Shown piece after piece: positions 1 through 7,824 of a stretch of DNA of 33,541 nt. Location of the stretch: contig JAJEIO010000035.1 of assembly GCA_022827835.1 (NCBI GenBank), forward strand, positions 1-33,541, given 5' to 3'. Positions within the stretch are counted from its first letter, which is position 1. Each line of letters begins with the position of its first letter. Origin of the DNA: Candidatus Latescibacterota bacterium (GTDB lineage: Bacteria > Latescibacterota > UBA2968 > UBA8231). Made by a program: the position numbers and the translations under genes. The notes under the pieces are model-generated. The model was not told the DNA's origin. It searched no databases and saw only the letters and a program-made list of their open reading frames with translations.

Positions 1-146
1 CGATACGCCGACAGGCCGTCGCATTCATAGGCGACTACATCCTCGCGGCGATGAATAATCTGATCGGCGCGCAGGTGCTCAAGTAGGAGGCTGATGAGGT
101 CTCCGCGCCGCTTGAAGCGGGTGGGGTCGGGTGTTGGAAGTTGCAT
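1..146 (-). CDS. GlcD-like FAD-linked oxidase, N-terminal fragment
   Basis: Reading the minus strand from an ATG at 146 gives about 48 residues running off the left edge. The fragment ends in YECDGLSAYR, which matches the N-terminal signature of glycolate oxidase subunit GlcD and related FAD-binding (FAD_binding_4) dehydrogenases just before the FAD domain. The family oxidises 2-hydroxy acids such as glycolate or lactate, feeding electrons to the respiratory chain, often with GlcE and GlcF. It starts only 3 nt after the stop of the PLP enzyme upstream, so the two are probably co-transcribed. The FAD-binding and catalytic parts are outside the window, so the exact substrate cannot be judged. 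Confidence 0.72.
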   Translation of the reverse strand, partial: MQLPTPDPTRFKRRGDLISLLLEHLRADQIIHRREDVVAYECDGLSAY

Positions 147-149
147 TAG

Positions 150-1154
150 TTAGTAACCTAAGTCCTTGGCGTACGCAAAAAGCGCGGGCGTGCCGCCGGT
201 ATGGAGAAAGATAAGGCTCTGATCGGGACGCCACCAACCTGCGCGCACGTGCGCCAAAAGCCCAGCCATGGCCTTGCTGGTATAGGAAGGATCGAGCAAC
301 AGTCCCTCCTGCTGCGCTAACAGGTGCAGAGCTTCGCAGCCCTCTGGAGTGACCACGCCGTAGTCCGGGCCGACAAACGCGGCGTAACTCTCGAAATCTT
401 CCGCCTTCAGCGCTAGGTCCAAGCCCAAGACCGCAGCACACTCACGCGCTAAGGCAAGGTGCCCCTCGGCGGCTTCGCGATCGTCGCGCGGCGAGGGGCT
501 GATGCCCACCACCCGCATATCAATGCCCAGCGCCTTGAACGCCACCACTAGCCCCACGTGGGTATGCGCCCCCGAACACAGGTAGATCGCCGCTGGCTCA
601 ACGCCCTGTTCTTCGCATTGGGCCAAAAGTTCTAATGCTCCATCGACGTACGCTACACTGCGGAAGATGCGCGCGTCCGAGCTGGTGTGGAAGGGGTGGT
701 GCCCGGCCGCAGTCAGCGCGGCCATCTTCGCGGTCACGGCCCGTGCCTGCTCCTCGGGTGCTGGCAAGTCCACCTCTGCGCCAAAGAGGTGGGTCAACAG
801 CAGGTTCCCTTGCGTCTGCGCATGCGCGTCGTCTCGACCAACGATCACCGCCTGCATTCCCAATTTTGCGGCCACCGCGGCCGTCTGCCGCGATTGATTC
901 GACTGGGCGGCGGCCGAGTGTACCAGCACATCGCAGCCTTGCTCTACGGCTTGGGCGATCTGGTATTCAAACTCGCGGATCTTGTTGCCGCCGAAGGCCA
1001 AGCCAGTCAAATCGTCGCGCTTGACCCAAATTTGCGGACCGGCTAGATGGGCGCTGAGGCGCTTTAGTTCCTCCAAGGGCGTCGGCAAGGACGCTAGCTG
1101 CAACCGAGGCAAGGCGGCCAACCGCTCTTTCAGTTCCTCTCGGCTAATAGTCAT
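150..1154 (-). CDS. PLP-dependent D-cysteine desulfhydrase / ACC deaminase family protein
   Basis: A 334-aa fold-type II PLP enzyme. I start it at the ATG at 1154 (MTISREELKERL), which follows GAGGAAA at normal spacing; an upstream in-frame ATG at 1214 would add 20 residues unlike the family. The segment KRDDLTGLAFGGNKIR (about 45-60) holds the PLP-binding lysine K58, and LHTGGTPALFAY near the C-terminus is typical of D-cysteine desulfhydrase and 1-aminocyclopropane-1-carboxylate deaminase. These enzymes break down D-cysteine to pyruvate, sulfide and ammonia, or ACC to 2-oxobutyrate. Two active-site stretches differ from the usual form: SAAAQSNQSRQ (80-90; usually a glycine-rich start and SNH) and CSGAHTHVG (usually GSGGT). 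The true substrate is therefore uncertain. It is followed 3 nt later by the GlcD-like gene. Confidence 0.85.
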   Translation of the reverse strand: MTISREELKERLAALPRLQLASLPTPLEELKRLSAHLAGPQIWVKRDDLTGLAFGGNKIREFEYQIAQAVEQGCDVLVHSAAAQSNQSRQTAAVAAKLGMQAVIVGRDDAHAQTQGNLLLTHLFGAEVDLPAPEEQARAVTAKMAALTAAGHHPFHTSSDARIFRSVAYVDGALELLAQCEEQGVEPAAIYLCSGAHTHVGLVVAFKALGIDMRVVGISPSPRDDREAAEGHLALARECAAVLGLDLALKAEDFESYAAFVGPDYGVVTPEGCEALHLLAQQEGLLLDPSYTSKAMAGLLAHVRAGWWRPDQSLIFLHTGGTPALFAYAKDLGY

Positions 1155-1199
1155 AGCTTTCCTCTTTTTTGCTTTCAATACAACTATTAAACAACCACC

Positions 1200-1240
1200 G
1201 GGCAAACCCATCATTCACTTCGGGCACACCGCGTTTGCCC
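1200..1240. repeat. Inverted repeat between divergent genes
   Basis: GGGCAAAC at 1200-1207 is the exact reverse complement of GTTTGCCC at 1233-1240, with a 25-nt spacer; the right arm is followed by TTTT. It sits inside the 201-nt gap between the divergent PLP enzyme and ABC exporter genes, where promoters for both must lie. It could be an operator half-site pair or a weak hairpin. I see no convincing -35/-10 pair in this gap. Confidence 0.4.
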
Positions 1241-1355
1241 TTTTGCTAAAATCCCTTAACTTTTACGTAGTGAGACCCACGCAACCTTTTGTCCCTCCTC
1301 GGAGCCTCACGCCTCCCCAACACAAATCGCTGTTTAACCAATATATAGGGCCGTT

Positions 1356-3647
1356 TTGGATCTAGTCGAACCTATACCCGAACGCCTATTGCCCCACATT
1401 CGCGGCGAATTGCAACCCGGCGAGCTACTCATCGTCCTCCTCGCCGCGGACATTCGCCCCGACGGGCAATACGGCGACTCTTGGTTTGCTCTCACGGACG
1501 AGCGGATACTCGTCTTCCACCCCAATGGCGCAGATACGCCCGAGACCGTGCGCCTCGGTTTGGACGAAGTGCAAGGCATCCAGACCCGCAACTACGTGGG
1601 CAGCGGTGCGCTCGTCGTCGAGCTGGAGGACGAAACCGTCGAGCTGCTGCGCTTTTCGCAGAGTGCGTACTACAAATTCTCCGGCGTGCCCCAAGCCATC
1701 GAGGGCGCTGGCCTAGTCGAGGAAGAAGACGCAGACGAGGACGGGGCGCTGCATGTCGATCCCGTCAGAACAGTAGAGCACTGCCCCACCTGCGGCCGCG
1801 CCCTCCGCTCCGGCTCCAAAGTCTGCCCCAACTGCCTGCGCCAGACCGAGACCTTCTGGCGGTTGTTTTCCTATATCAAGCCCTATAAAACCCAGGCACT
1901 GCTCGGGTTTACGCTGACGATCTTGCTGACGGTCATCAGCCTGCTGCCGCCCCAGCTCAACCGCATCCTCATCGACGATGTCGTCGTCCCGGTCCTCGTC
2001 CAATACGAAGCCGCCGGCATCGCCGAGGGCGAGGCGACCACGCCTCCCGCCGAGAGCGTCCAACTCCTGTTGTTGGTCGTGCTCGGCCTGCTCAGTATCT
2101 ATATCAGCCGCGGCATCATCAGCGGCGTGCGGATGTACGCCCTAGGGTGGCTCGGCCAGCGCGTCGTGTACGATTTGCAGATGCAAATTTTCCAACATTT
2201 GCAATTGCTGTCGCTGACGTTTTACAACAAGCTCAGCACCGGTCGAATCATGACCCGAGTCACCAGCGATACCGAGCGCATGCGCAGCTTTATCACCTCG
2301 GGGTTTCAAGACATTGTCATCGACGGGCTGACCATCGTCGGCATCTGCGCGATGCTCTTTGTAATGAATTGGGAGTTGGCATTTTTGTCGCTGATCCCAA
2401 TTCCTTTCATGATCGTCGGCACCATCATCTACCGCAATCGCATCCACTGGATTTTCCACCGGATATGGCGTCGCATTTCTACCCTCAACGCCATGCTCGC
2501 CGACTCCATCCCCGGCGTCAAAGTAGTAAAGGCATTTGCCCAAGAAAACCGCGAGCTCGATCGTTTCAACGAGCGTAACGTCGATCTGCGCGAATCGCAG
2601 ATGACCGCCTTCAAGATGCGTTCCTATTACATCCCGACGATCGCTTTTATAACCTCGGTCGGCTCGATCGTCCTGTGGTGGTTTGGCGGCAACCGGGTGC
2701 TCGGCAACACGCTGACCTTGGGCGACTTGCAGGCTTTTATCTCGTACATGGTCATGTTCTACGCGCCGGTGCGCTCGCTGTGTAACCTCACCGAGCAGCT
2801 AGAGACCGCGGCGACGACGGCCGAGCGCGTCTTTGAGATCATCGACACTGAGCCTGAAGTCCAAGACGATTTCGACGCCATCGATCCTGGCCCGCTTACC
2901 GGCGAGGTAGAGTTCCGCAATGTCAGCTTCACATACGACGGGTCAGCGAGGATCCTCGACCGCATCCACTTCAAGGCCGAGTCCGGTGAGATGATCGGCA
3001 TCGTCGGCCCCAGCGGCGCGGGCAAATCGACCTTGGTCAACCTCATTTCGCGGTTCTACGACGCCACCGACGGCCAAGTTCGCATCGACGGCCAGCCCAT
3101 TACCCGGCTCAAACAGCAGGCGCTGCGCAACCAAATCGGCGTGGTCTTGCAAGAGCCGCTGCTCTTCCAAGGCTCTATCGCCAGCAATATCGCCTATGGG
3201 CACCCCGACGCGACGCGCCAAGAGGTCATCGAGGCGGCCCGCGCGGCCAACGCCCACAAGTTCATCATGAATTTTCCCGACGGCTACGACACCCAAGTCG
3301 GCGAGCGCGGCGGCCGGCTCTCCGGCGGCGAGCGCCAGCGCATCTCCATTGCCCGCGCCCTGATCGGCAACCCGCGCATCCTGATCCTCGACGAGGCCAC
3401 TGCCTCAGTCGATACCCAGACCGAATACGAAATCCAAGAGGCGCTCGAACGGTTAGTAGCCGGCCGCACCACCTTTGCCATTGCTCACCGGCTCTCGACG
3501 CTCAAAAACGCCGACCGACTGCTGGTGTTGGAAAGAGGGCGCGTCGCCGAGGTCGGCACCCACGAAGAGTTGCTCAACAAGGAGGACGGCGTCTATCGCC
3601 GACTAGTCGATATGCAAACCGAAATGGCGAAAGTGCGGGCGCTATGA
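1356..3647 (+). CDS. ABC exporter (fused TMD-NBD) with N-terminal extension and zinc ribbon; DUF1854-associated
   Basis: A 763-aa half-transporter. Residues 1-120 form a soluble domain ('FALTDERILVFH') that looks like a PH-type or YvbH-like fold, then an acidic linker (122-131) and a zinc ribbon with C143, C146, C157 and C160. A six-helix exporter membrane domain follows from about 170. The nucleotide-binding domain has Walker A GPSGAGKST (551-559), signature LSGGERQR (from 655) and Walker B ILILDEA with D679-E680, all intact, so a homodimer should be functional. Substrate is unknown. The start codon is a TTG at 1356, chosen as the first usable codon in the open frame; its ribosome site is weak. 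The stop overlaps the DUF1854 start by 4 nt (ATGA). In other bacteria this ABC/DUF1854 pair is annotated as cyanophycin-metabolism-associated; no cyanophycin gene is visible here. Confidence 0.85.
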   Translation: MDLVEPIPERLLPHIRGELQPGELLIVLLAADIRPDGQYGDSWFALTDERILVFHPNGADTPETVRLGLDEVQGIQTRNYVGSGALVVELEDETVELLRFSQSAYYKFSGVPQAIEGAGLVEEEDADEDGALHVDPVRTVEHCPTCGRALRSGSKVCPNCLRQTETFWRLFSYIKPYKTQALLGFTLTILLTVISLLPPQLNRILIDDVVVPVLVQYEAAGIAEGEATTPPAESVQLLLLVVLGLLSIYISRGIISGVRMYALGWLGQRVVYDLQMQIFQHLQLLSLTFYNKLSTGRIMTRVTSDTERMRSFITSGFQDIVIDGLTIVGICAMLFVMNWELAFLSLIPIPFMIVGTIIYRNRIHWIFHRIWRRISTLNAMLADSIPGVKVVKAFAQENRELDRFNERNVDLRESQMTAFKMRSYYIPTIAFITSVGSIVLWWFGGNRVLGNTLTLGDLQAFISYMVMFYAPVRSLCNLTEQLETAATTAERVFEIIDTEPEVQDDFDAIDPGPLTGEVEFRNVSFTYDGSARILDRIHFKAESGEMIGIVGPSGAGKSTLVNLISRFYDATDGQVRIDGQPITRLKQQALRNQIGVVLQEPLLFQGSIASNIAYGHPDATRQEVIEAARAANAHKFIMNFPDGYDTQVGERGGRLSGGERQRISIARALIGNPRILILDEATASVDTQTEYEIQEALERLVAGRTTFAIAHRLSTLKNADRLLVLERGRVAEVGTHEELLNKEDGVYRRLVDMQTEMAKVRAL

Positions 3648-4147
3648 GCGAGACACGCGGTTATTCGTACGAGGATTTTCTGCTAGACCCCAAAAAGATG
3701 CGTTTCGGCCGCTCCGAGCGCGGTAGCTTGATCCTCATGCTCGATGGCGAGGAGTACACCGACATTAAGATCCGCCGCGCCTTCCCATTAGAAGAATCCG
3801 ACCGCTACATCGGCGTCTTTGCCGCCGAAGATCAAGAACTTGGCACAATCGAAGACCCGCAGCAGCTCGACGATCAAAGCCGCCAAGCGCTGCGAGACGA
3901 ACTCGACAAGATCTACTTTCAACCGCAGATCCTCGCTTTCAATAGCCTCGACGAGGAATTCGGGGTGCTGCGCGGCCAGATCGAAACTACCAGCGGCCCC
4001 CGCCAGCTCGAAATCCGTGGCTATCGCACCAATGTGCGCATGCTTTCCGGCGGTCGGGCCGTCATCGAGGATGTCGATGGCAACCGCTATCTAATCGCCA
4101 ACTGGCGCGCGTTGCCGCGAAGAACGCGCGAGATTTTAGGGCTTTAA
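3644..4147 (+). CDS. DUF1854 family protein
   Basis: A 167-aa soluble protein without signal peptide or membrane segment. The pattern of an early 'ILMLDGEEYTDIKIRRAFPL' stretch (about 28-47), a central 'LRDELDKIYFQPQI' helix (about 84-97) and a terminal 'VEDVDGNRY' -like region followed by WRALPRR is what I know from DUF1854. The family is of unknown biochemical role and is found next to a dedicated ABC exporter, often beside cyanophycin synthetase genes. Here it is translationally coupled to that exporter (ATGA overlap), so the two products probably act together. It ends 17 nt before the convergent isomerase gene. Full length for the family. Confidence 0.8.
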   Translation: MSETRGYSYEDFLLDPKKMRFGRSERGSLILMLDGEEYTDIKIRRAFPLEESDRYIGVFAAEDQELGTIEDPQQLDDQSRQALRDELDKIYFQPQILAFNSLDEEFGVLRGQIETTSGPRQLEIRGYRTNVRMLSGGRAVIEDVDGNRYLIANWRALPRRTREILGL

Positions 4148-4164
4148 CGCGGGGCAAGCTGCGT

Positions 4165-4974
4165 TTAGCCAGCAAAATACGCCCGCATCTTCTCCAGACC
4201 AATCCGGGCGACTTCCGCCGGATCTTGCTCCCATAGCCCCGGATTAAATAACTCCAACGACACAAACCCCTCGTATCCTTGCGCTTGCGCCAGCCGCTCA
4301 ATCTCGCGCAATGGCCCAACCCCGTCGCCCGGCATCACTCGGTCGGCATCGCTTTGTTCGGCAAAGGGCTTGTCGCCTGGGGCATCGTTCCAGTGCCAGA
4401 CCGCGACCTTGTCGCCAGGTACCTTGGCGATACTCACAACCGGGCCGCCGCCGCGTAGAATGTGGAACGGGTCCATAATCAAACTGGCATCTAAATGGTC
4501 GGCGTCGGTGGCAATCTGCCAAGCTTGGTCTATGGTGTACACGCTTTGCACAAAGCCTAAGTACTCCATCGCCGGGCGCACGCCGATTTCTTGGCCGATC
4601 TCCAGCAATTCGCGATAATCAGCTCCGCCCCGGCTCAGGTCGCAGAGGTCTCGCGGCGGGCTGGCGACGATAAACTCGGCCCCCACCGCTACTGCCTGCG
4701 CCATCCGCCGCCGCACCTCCTCCAATGCCTGCGCCCGCGCCGCGCCCTCAGCCCCCAACCAGCCGTGGAGTGCAATGACCGTCGGCACTGCCAATCCATA
4801 GTCAGCTAGTGCCTGTCGCACATCCGCGAGCGAGCCGCCCTGCTGCTCGTGCGCGGTCAAGTCGTCGTTCCACAGCTCGATGCCCTGGTAGCCAGTCTGT
4901 CCGGCAATGTGGATTTTCTCTATCAGCGACGCTGGGCGAATTGTCGATGTGTTGAGCGCGTATTGCACCGTCAT
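4165..4974 (-). CDS. Sugar phosphate isomerase/epimerase (xylose isomerase-like TIM barrel)
   Basis: A 269-aa TIM-barrel protein of the AP-endonuclease-2 superfamily. Start is the ATG at 4974, preceded by AAAGGAAAC; the upstream in-frame ATG at 5001 would overlap the glycosyltransferase end and lacks a ribosome site. Expected divalent-metal ligands are visible: E137 (AMEYLGF), D168 and H171 (MDPFH), and E241 (SLELFNPG), with the conserved HWND at 194-197 and MPGDG at 214-218. The family covers hydroxypyruvate isomerases, inosose dehydratases and ketose 3-epimerases; the exact reaction cannot be chosen from sequence. It lies 16 nt downstream of the GT2 gene and is probably in the same transcript. 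Cytoplasmic. Confidence 0.87.
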   Translation of the reverse strand: MTVQYALNTSTIRPASLIEKIHIAGQTGYQGIELWNDDLTAHEQQGGSLADVRQALADYGLAVPTVIALHGWLGAEGAARAQALEEVRRRMAQAVAVGAEFIVASPPRDLCDLSRGGADYRELLEIGQEIGVRPAMEYLGFVQSVYTIDQAWQIATDADHLDASLIMDPFHILRGGGPVVSIAKVPGDKVAVWHWNDAPGDKPFAEQSDADRVMPGDGVGPLREIERLAQAQGYEGFVSLELFNPGLWEQDPAEVARIGLEKMRAYFAG

Positions 4975-4990
4975 GTTGTTTCCTTTCTCG

Positions 4991-6013
4991 TTAAGCCACA
5001 CATAAAAAATCTCTTCCCTCTACCAATCCTAATTCACCCAATGCCTCCCGAATCAGCGCCCGCGCTCCCCGCGATGCCACGGCCGCCAAGAGGATCGGGC
5101 GGTCGTAGCGCATCCACCACGTCGGCAAGTCATCCGGTCCGATCACGGGCTTGCGCCGCAAGGTGCCGCCGATTTTCTTGGGCGCAATATCGACAAATAC
5201 ATCGGGAGCGCGGCCTTCGCGCTCTAGGTGCTTGGCGAGCCGGCGGCCGGTCTTGCCCGCACCCCAGACGACTAGCCCATCCCGCTCTTGTAGCGGCCCG
5301 GCGCAAAGATAATGCGCTTTGGCGCGGAGAAAATTCTCCACTGAGTAGCGGCTATTGGTATGGGTCGCCCGGTCGGTGTGTTCGCGCCAGTAGAGCAAGA
5401 CCTCCGGCACCTTGGCAAAGCGCCGGCCCGCCGCCCGATAGCGCAACCACAGGTCGTAGTCTTCTGGCCATCCCCGATCTTGGTAGCCTCCTAAGGCTAC
5501 CAATTCCTCGCGGCGCATCATGGCCGACGGATTGGCGATGGGACTCTCGACAAAAAACTCTCGTTCAATCGCTGCGCTGTCCACCAAGCCGTTCAACCAA
5601 GCCTCGTACACCAACATCCCCTCCCCAGTCTCCTCGCGCGGAAAGATCTCCACCAAACAGCTCACTACGCTCAAGCTAGGGTCTCTTTCCAACCATGCGA
5701 GTTGTTTTTCCAAACGCTCGGGGTGCATCCGGTCGTCGGCGTCCATGCGCGCCACGTACGCGCCCCGACACAAGGCCAAGCCTCGGTTGGGAGCCTCGAC
5801 AATGCCTCGGTGGTCGGACAGCAACACCCTAAAGCGACGATCGCGGCGACTCCATTCCAACAGCATGTCCCCGCTCTCGTCCTCCGAGCCGTCATCTACG
5901 GCTACTACCTCGAAATCTTCGCAGCTTTGCGCTTGGATGCTCTGCAAAGTTTCCTCCAGTGTGGCGGCGGCATTGAACACGGGCAGTAGTATAGATACGC
6001 GGGGCGTTTTCAT
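4991..6013 (-). CDS. GT2 family glycosyltransferase with C-terminal nucleotide-binding-like domain
   Basis: A 340-aa protein. Residues 5-215 are a GT-A fold: VSILLPVFNAAATLEETL at the start, VDDGS (39-43), the metal-binding DADD (91-94), and the acceptor-side ED motif in WPEDYDLWLR (182-191). GT2 enzymes of this kind transfer a sugar from a nucleotide sugar to polysaccharide or lipid-linked acceptors. Residues 245-340 are additional: VVWGAGKTGRRLAKHL opens like a Rossmann or PglD-type nucleotide-binding domain, followed by PVIGPDDLP. No membrane segment is seen, so it is cytoplasmic or peripheral. First gene of a two-gene unit with the isomerase, divergent from map across 59 nt. Confidence 0.85.
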   Translation of the reverse strand: MKTPRVSILLPVFNAAATLEETLQSIQAQSCEDFEVVAVDDGSEDESGDMLLEWSRRDRRFRVLLSDHRGIVEAPNRGLALCRGAYVARMDADDRMHPERLEKQLAWLERDPSLSVVSCLVEIFPREETGEGMLVYEAWLNGLVDSAAIEREFFVESPIANPSAMMRREELVALGGYQDRGWPEDYDLWLRYRAAGRRFAKVPEVLLYWREHTDRATHTNSRYSVENFLRAKAHYLCAGPLQERDGLVVWGAGKTGRRLAKHLEREGRAPDVFVDIAPKKIGGTLRRKPVIGPDDLPTWWMRYDRPILLAAVASRGARALIREALGELGLVEGRDFLCVA

Positions 6014-6072
6014 AGTCGCTAGGTATAAGAGCTTGACATTCTTTCGCTCTATGCCCGATTTTTAATCCCTAT

Positions 6073-6834
6073 ATGGTACATCTCAAATCTCCCTTGGAAA
6101 TCGACCGCATCCGCGCTAGTTGCCGCATCGCCGCCGAAGCCATGCTCCGCGTCGAAGAGGCCCTCGCACCCGGAGTCACCACCCTCCACCTCGACCAAAC
6201 AGCCGACCGCTACATCCGCAGCCAAGGAGCAGTCGCCAGTGCCTTGGGCTACCGCGGCTTTCCCCGCAGCATCTGCGTCTCGGTCAACGACGAAGTCGTC
6301 CACGGCATTCCCGGAGACCGCGTCCTGCAAGAAGGGGACATCCTCGCCGTTGACATTGCCGTTAAAAAGGATGGCTTTCACGGCGACATGAACGTCACCA
6401 TGAAAGTCGGCTGCGTGACCTCCAAGGCCCAGCGCCTACTCGACGCCACGCGCCAGAGCTTGGAGGAAGGGTTGGCCTTCTGCACGCCCGGGCGACGCCT
6501 CGGCGACATTGGCCACGCCATCCAAAGCTATGTCGAAGCGCGCGGCTTTTCCATCGTGCGCACGTATTGCGGCCACGGCATTGGCCGCAACTTCCACGAG
6601 GAACCCCAATTGCTCCACTACGGCAAGGCTGGCACGGGCCGTCGCCTGCAAAACGGCATGGTCTTTACCATCGAGCCGATGGTCAACGAGGGCGCGCACG
6701 ACACGCGCGTACTCGACGACGACTGGACAGCCGTCACCGCCGACGGCAAGCTCTCGGCCCAATACGAACACACCGTGGCCGTCACCCACGACGGGCCGGA
6801 CGTGCTGTCGCGCTTTGCCGATCTGCCGTACTGA
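6073..6834 (+). CDS. map: Type I methionine aminopeptidase
   Basis: A 253-aa protein of the length of bacterial MetAP-Ia. It removes the initiator methionine from nascent proteins. The dinuclear metal ligands are all in place: D94 (VAVDIAV), D105 (GFHGDMN), H168 (CGHGIGRNFH), E201 (FTIEPM) and E232 (QYEHTV). The substrate-positioning histidines are H77 (NDEVVHG) and H175. Start is ATG 6073. The leader is very short and no strong ribosome site is visible; 'aatccctat' precedes it. It lacks an N-terminal zinc finger. A 97-aa unknown gene follows 58 nt downstream, and both end at the hairpin near 7211-7247. Confidence 0.95.
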   Translation: MVHLKSPLEIDRIRASCRIAAEAMLRVEEALAPGVTTLHLDQTADRYIRSQGAVASALGYRGFPRSICVSVNDEVVHGIPGDRVLQEGDILAVDIAVKKDGFHGDMNVTMKVGCVTSKAQRLLDATRQSLEEGLAFCTPGRRLGDIGHAIQSYVEARGFSIVRTYCGHGIGRNFHEEPQLLHYGKAGTGRRLQNGMVFTIEPMVNEGAHDTRVLDDDWTAVTADGKLSAQYEHTVAVTHDGPDVLSRFADLPY

Positions 6835-6892
6835 ACTTGCTCAGCGGCGGCATTTGCTTATTTTTTTAAGTTCATCTCACAAGGAGAACAGC

Positions 6893-7186
6893 ATGGCAAG
6901 GCCGAAAAAAGTCCAATCCAACGGCGACGACGACAACGCTGAATTTCCGTTTGATCCCGGCACGCAGATCGAGTTGGAAATGGAAGACACCTGCTGCGTC
7001 ACTGGCGAGCCAGTTGAGTTCAGCTTTTGTCGCTTCCCCGACTACAAAAATGGCACGCTGATGGTCATGGCCAAGAGCGAGATGCTGACGCATCTGCGCG
7101 CTGGCGACTCCATCGCCAAATTCAAAGAAGTGCTGGTCCAGCGCCACGGCGAGGAAGTCTTAGCAGAGCACTACTCCAACTACTAA
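6893..7186 (+). CDS. Hypothetical small protein, cysteine pair and acidic N-terminus
   Basis: A 97-aa protein; the start ATG at 6893 follows AAGGAGAA at ideal spacing, which is why I prefer it to longer in-frame starts inside map. I do not recognise it. Visible features are a basic start (MARPKK), an acidic stretch (GDDD), then EMEDTCCVTGEPVEFSFC with three cysteines, and a helical C-terminal half ending AEHYSNY. No signal peptide or membrane segment is seen. The cysteines could bind a metal or be redox-active, but a lone CC plus one C is not a standard zinc site. It is separated from map by 58 nt and ended by a strong hairpin, so it may be expressed with map. Confidence 0.75.
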   Translation: MARPKKVQSNGDDDNAEFPFDPGTQIELEMEDTCCVTGEPVEFSFCRFPDYKNGTLMVMAKSEMLTHLRAGDSIAKFKEVLVQRHGEEVLAEHYSNY

Positions 7187-7210
7187 AACAACGCCCAATC
7201 ACCTACATGC

Positions 7211-7248
7211 AAAGAAGGGATGGTCCCATGCGGACCATCCCTTCTTTT
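7211..7248. terminator. Bidirectional rho-independent terminator
   Basis: A perfect 16-bp stem, 7211-7226 with 7232-7247, loop CATGC. It has A-rich sequence on the left and TTTT on the right, so it can stop transcription in both directions. It lies between the convergent 97-aa gene (plus) and the thioredoxin-like gene (minus). Confidence 0.9.
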
Positions 7249-7264
7249 GCTATATGCCGACATC

Positions 7265-7822
7265 CTACGAGCGAGCCAACAAGGTCTCGATATCCTCGCT
7301 GAATACCCCATGGGGATTGAGCCGGCCACTTTTGTCGCGCGGCACGCCTAGGTGCCTCTTGTACACGCGGCCTTGACGATCAAAAATAAAGGTGAGCGGC
7401 ACGCCTACTTGCGCCAAATTTTCTTTGTAGAAAGCGCGGAGTAACTCGGCTTGGCCATCGTGAACCACCGGGTAGTTAATGGCCAAGCGCTCGACGAACT
7501 CGCCTATCAGGGGTAGGACGTGCTCGGGGGGACCTTGATCTAGGGAAATGCCAATGATCGCCACCTGTCCGGGATCGTACTCATTGCTCATCTCGACTAA
7601 GGCTGGGATCTCGTAGCGACACGGGCCGCACCACGTCGCCCAGAAGTTGACCAAGACTACCTTGCCCTCGTAATCGCGCAAATCCAAGCTCTGACCCTGA
7701 TAGTCACTCCACTTAGCAGCCTGCGGCGGAAAGAGCTTGTCCCCTTGCGGCTCGGGGGAGCCGCAGCCCAACATTAGAAGTGCCAACCCGCTTACAAGCC
7801 CTTTGATCGCCATTGCGCGCAT
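7265..7822 (-). CDS. TlpA/ResA-like thiol-disulfide oxidoreductase, predicted lipoprotein
   Basis: A 185-aa thioredoxin-fold protein. The N-terminus is a signal sequence with a hydrophobic core (about 8-18) ending in LMLGC, a fair lipobox with C20 as the lipidated residue, so it is probably anchored in the periplasm. The redox motif is WCGPC (64-68), preceded by VVLVNFWATWCGPC as in TlpA/ResA. Later segments IIGISLDQ and the cis-Pro region GVPLTFIFDRQGRV fit the family. These proteins reduce disulfides, for example in cytochrome c maturation. The start overlaps nothing: it lies 2 nt after the dnaE stop; an alternative ATG 9 nt downstream (7813) is equally possible because neither has a strong ribosome site. 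Probably translated from the dnaE transcript. Confidence 0.88.
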   Translation of the reverse strand: MRAMAIKGLVSGLALLMLGCGSPEPQGDKLFPPQAAKWSDYQGQSLDLRDYEGKVVLVNFWATWCGPCRYEIPALVEMSNEYDPGQVAIIGISLDQGPPEHVLPLIGEFVERLAINYPVVHDGQAELLRAFYKENLAQVGVPLTFIFDRQGRVYKRHLGVPRDKSGRLNPHGVFSEDIETLLARS

Positions 7823-7824
7823 AG

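Noticed and set aside
150..1214. Longer start for the PLP enzyme at 1214
   Set aside because: The extra 20 residues are not like the family, and the ribosome site is placed for ATG 1154.
6033..6066. Promoter TTGACA...TTTAAT upstream of map
   Set aside because: A 22-nt spacer is too long, and a start there would leave almost no leader.
7211..7248. Possible small RNA gene or riboswitch
   Set aside because: A simple perfect hairpin between convergent genes is fully explained as a terminator.
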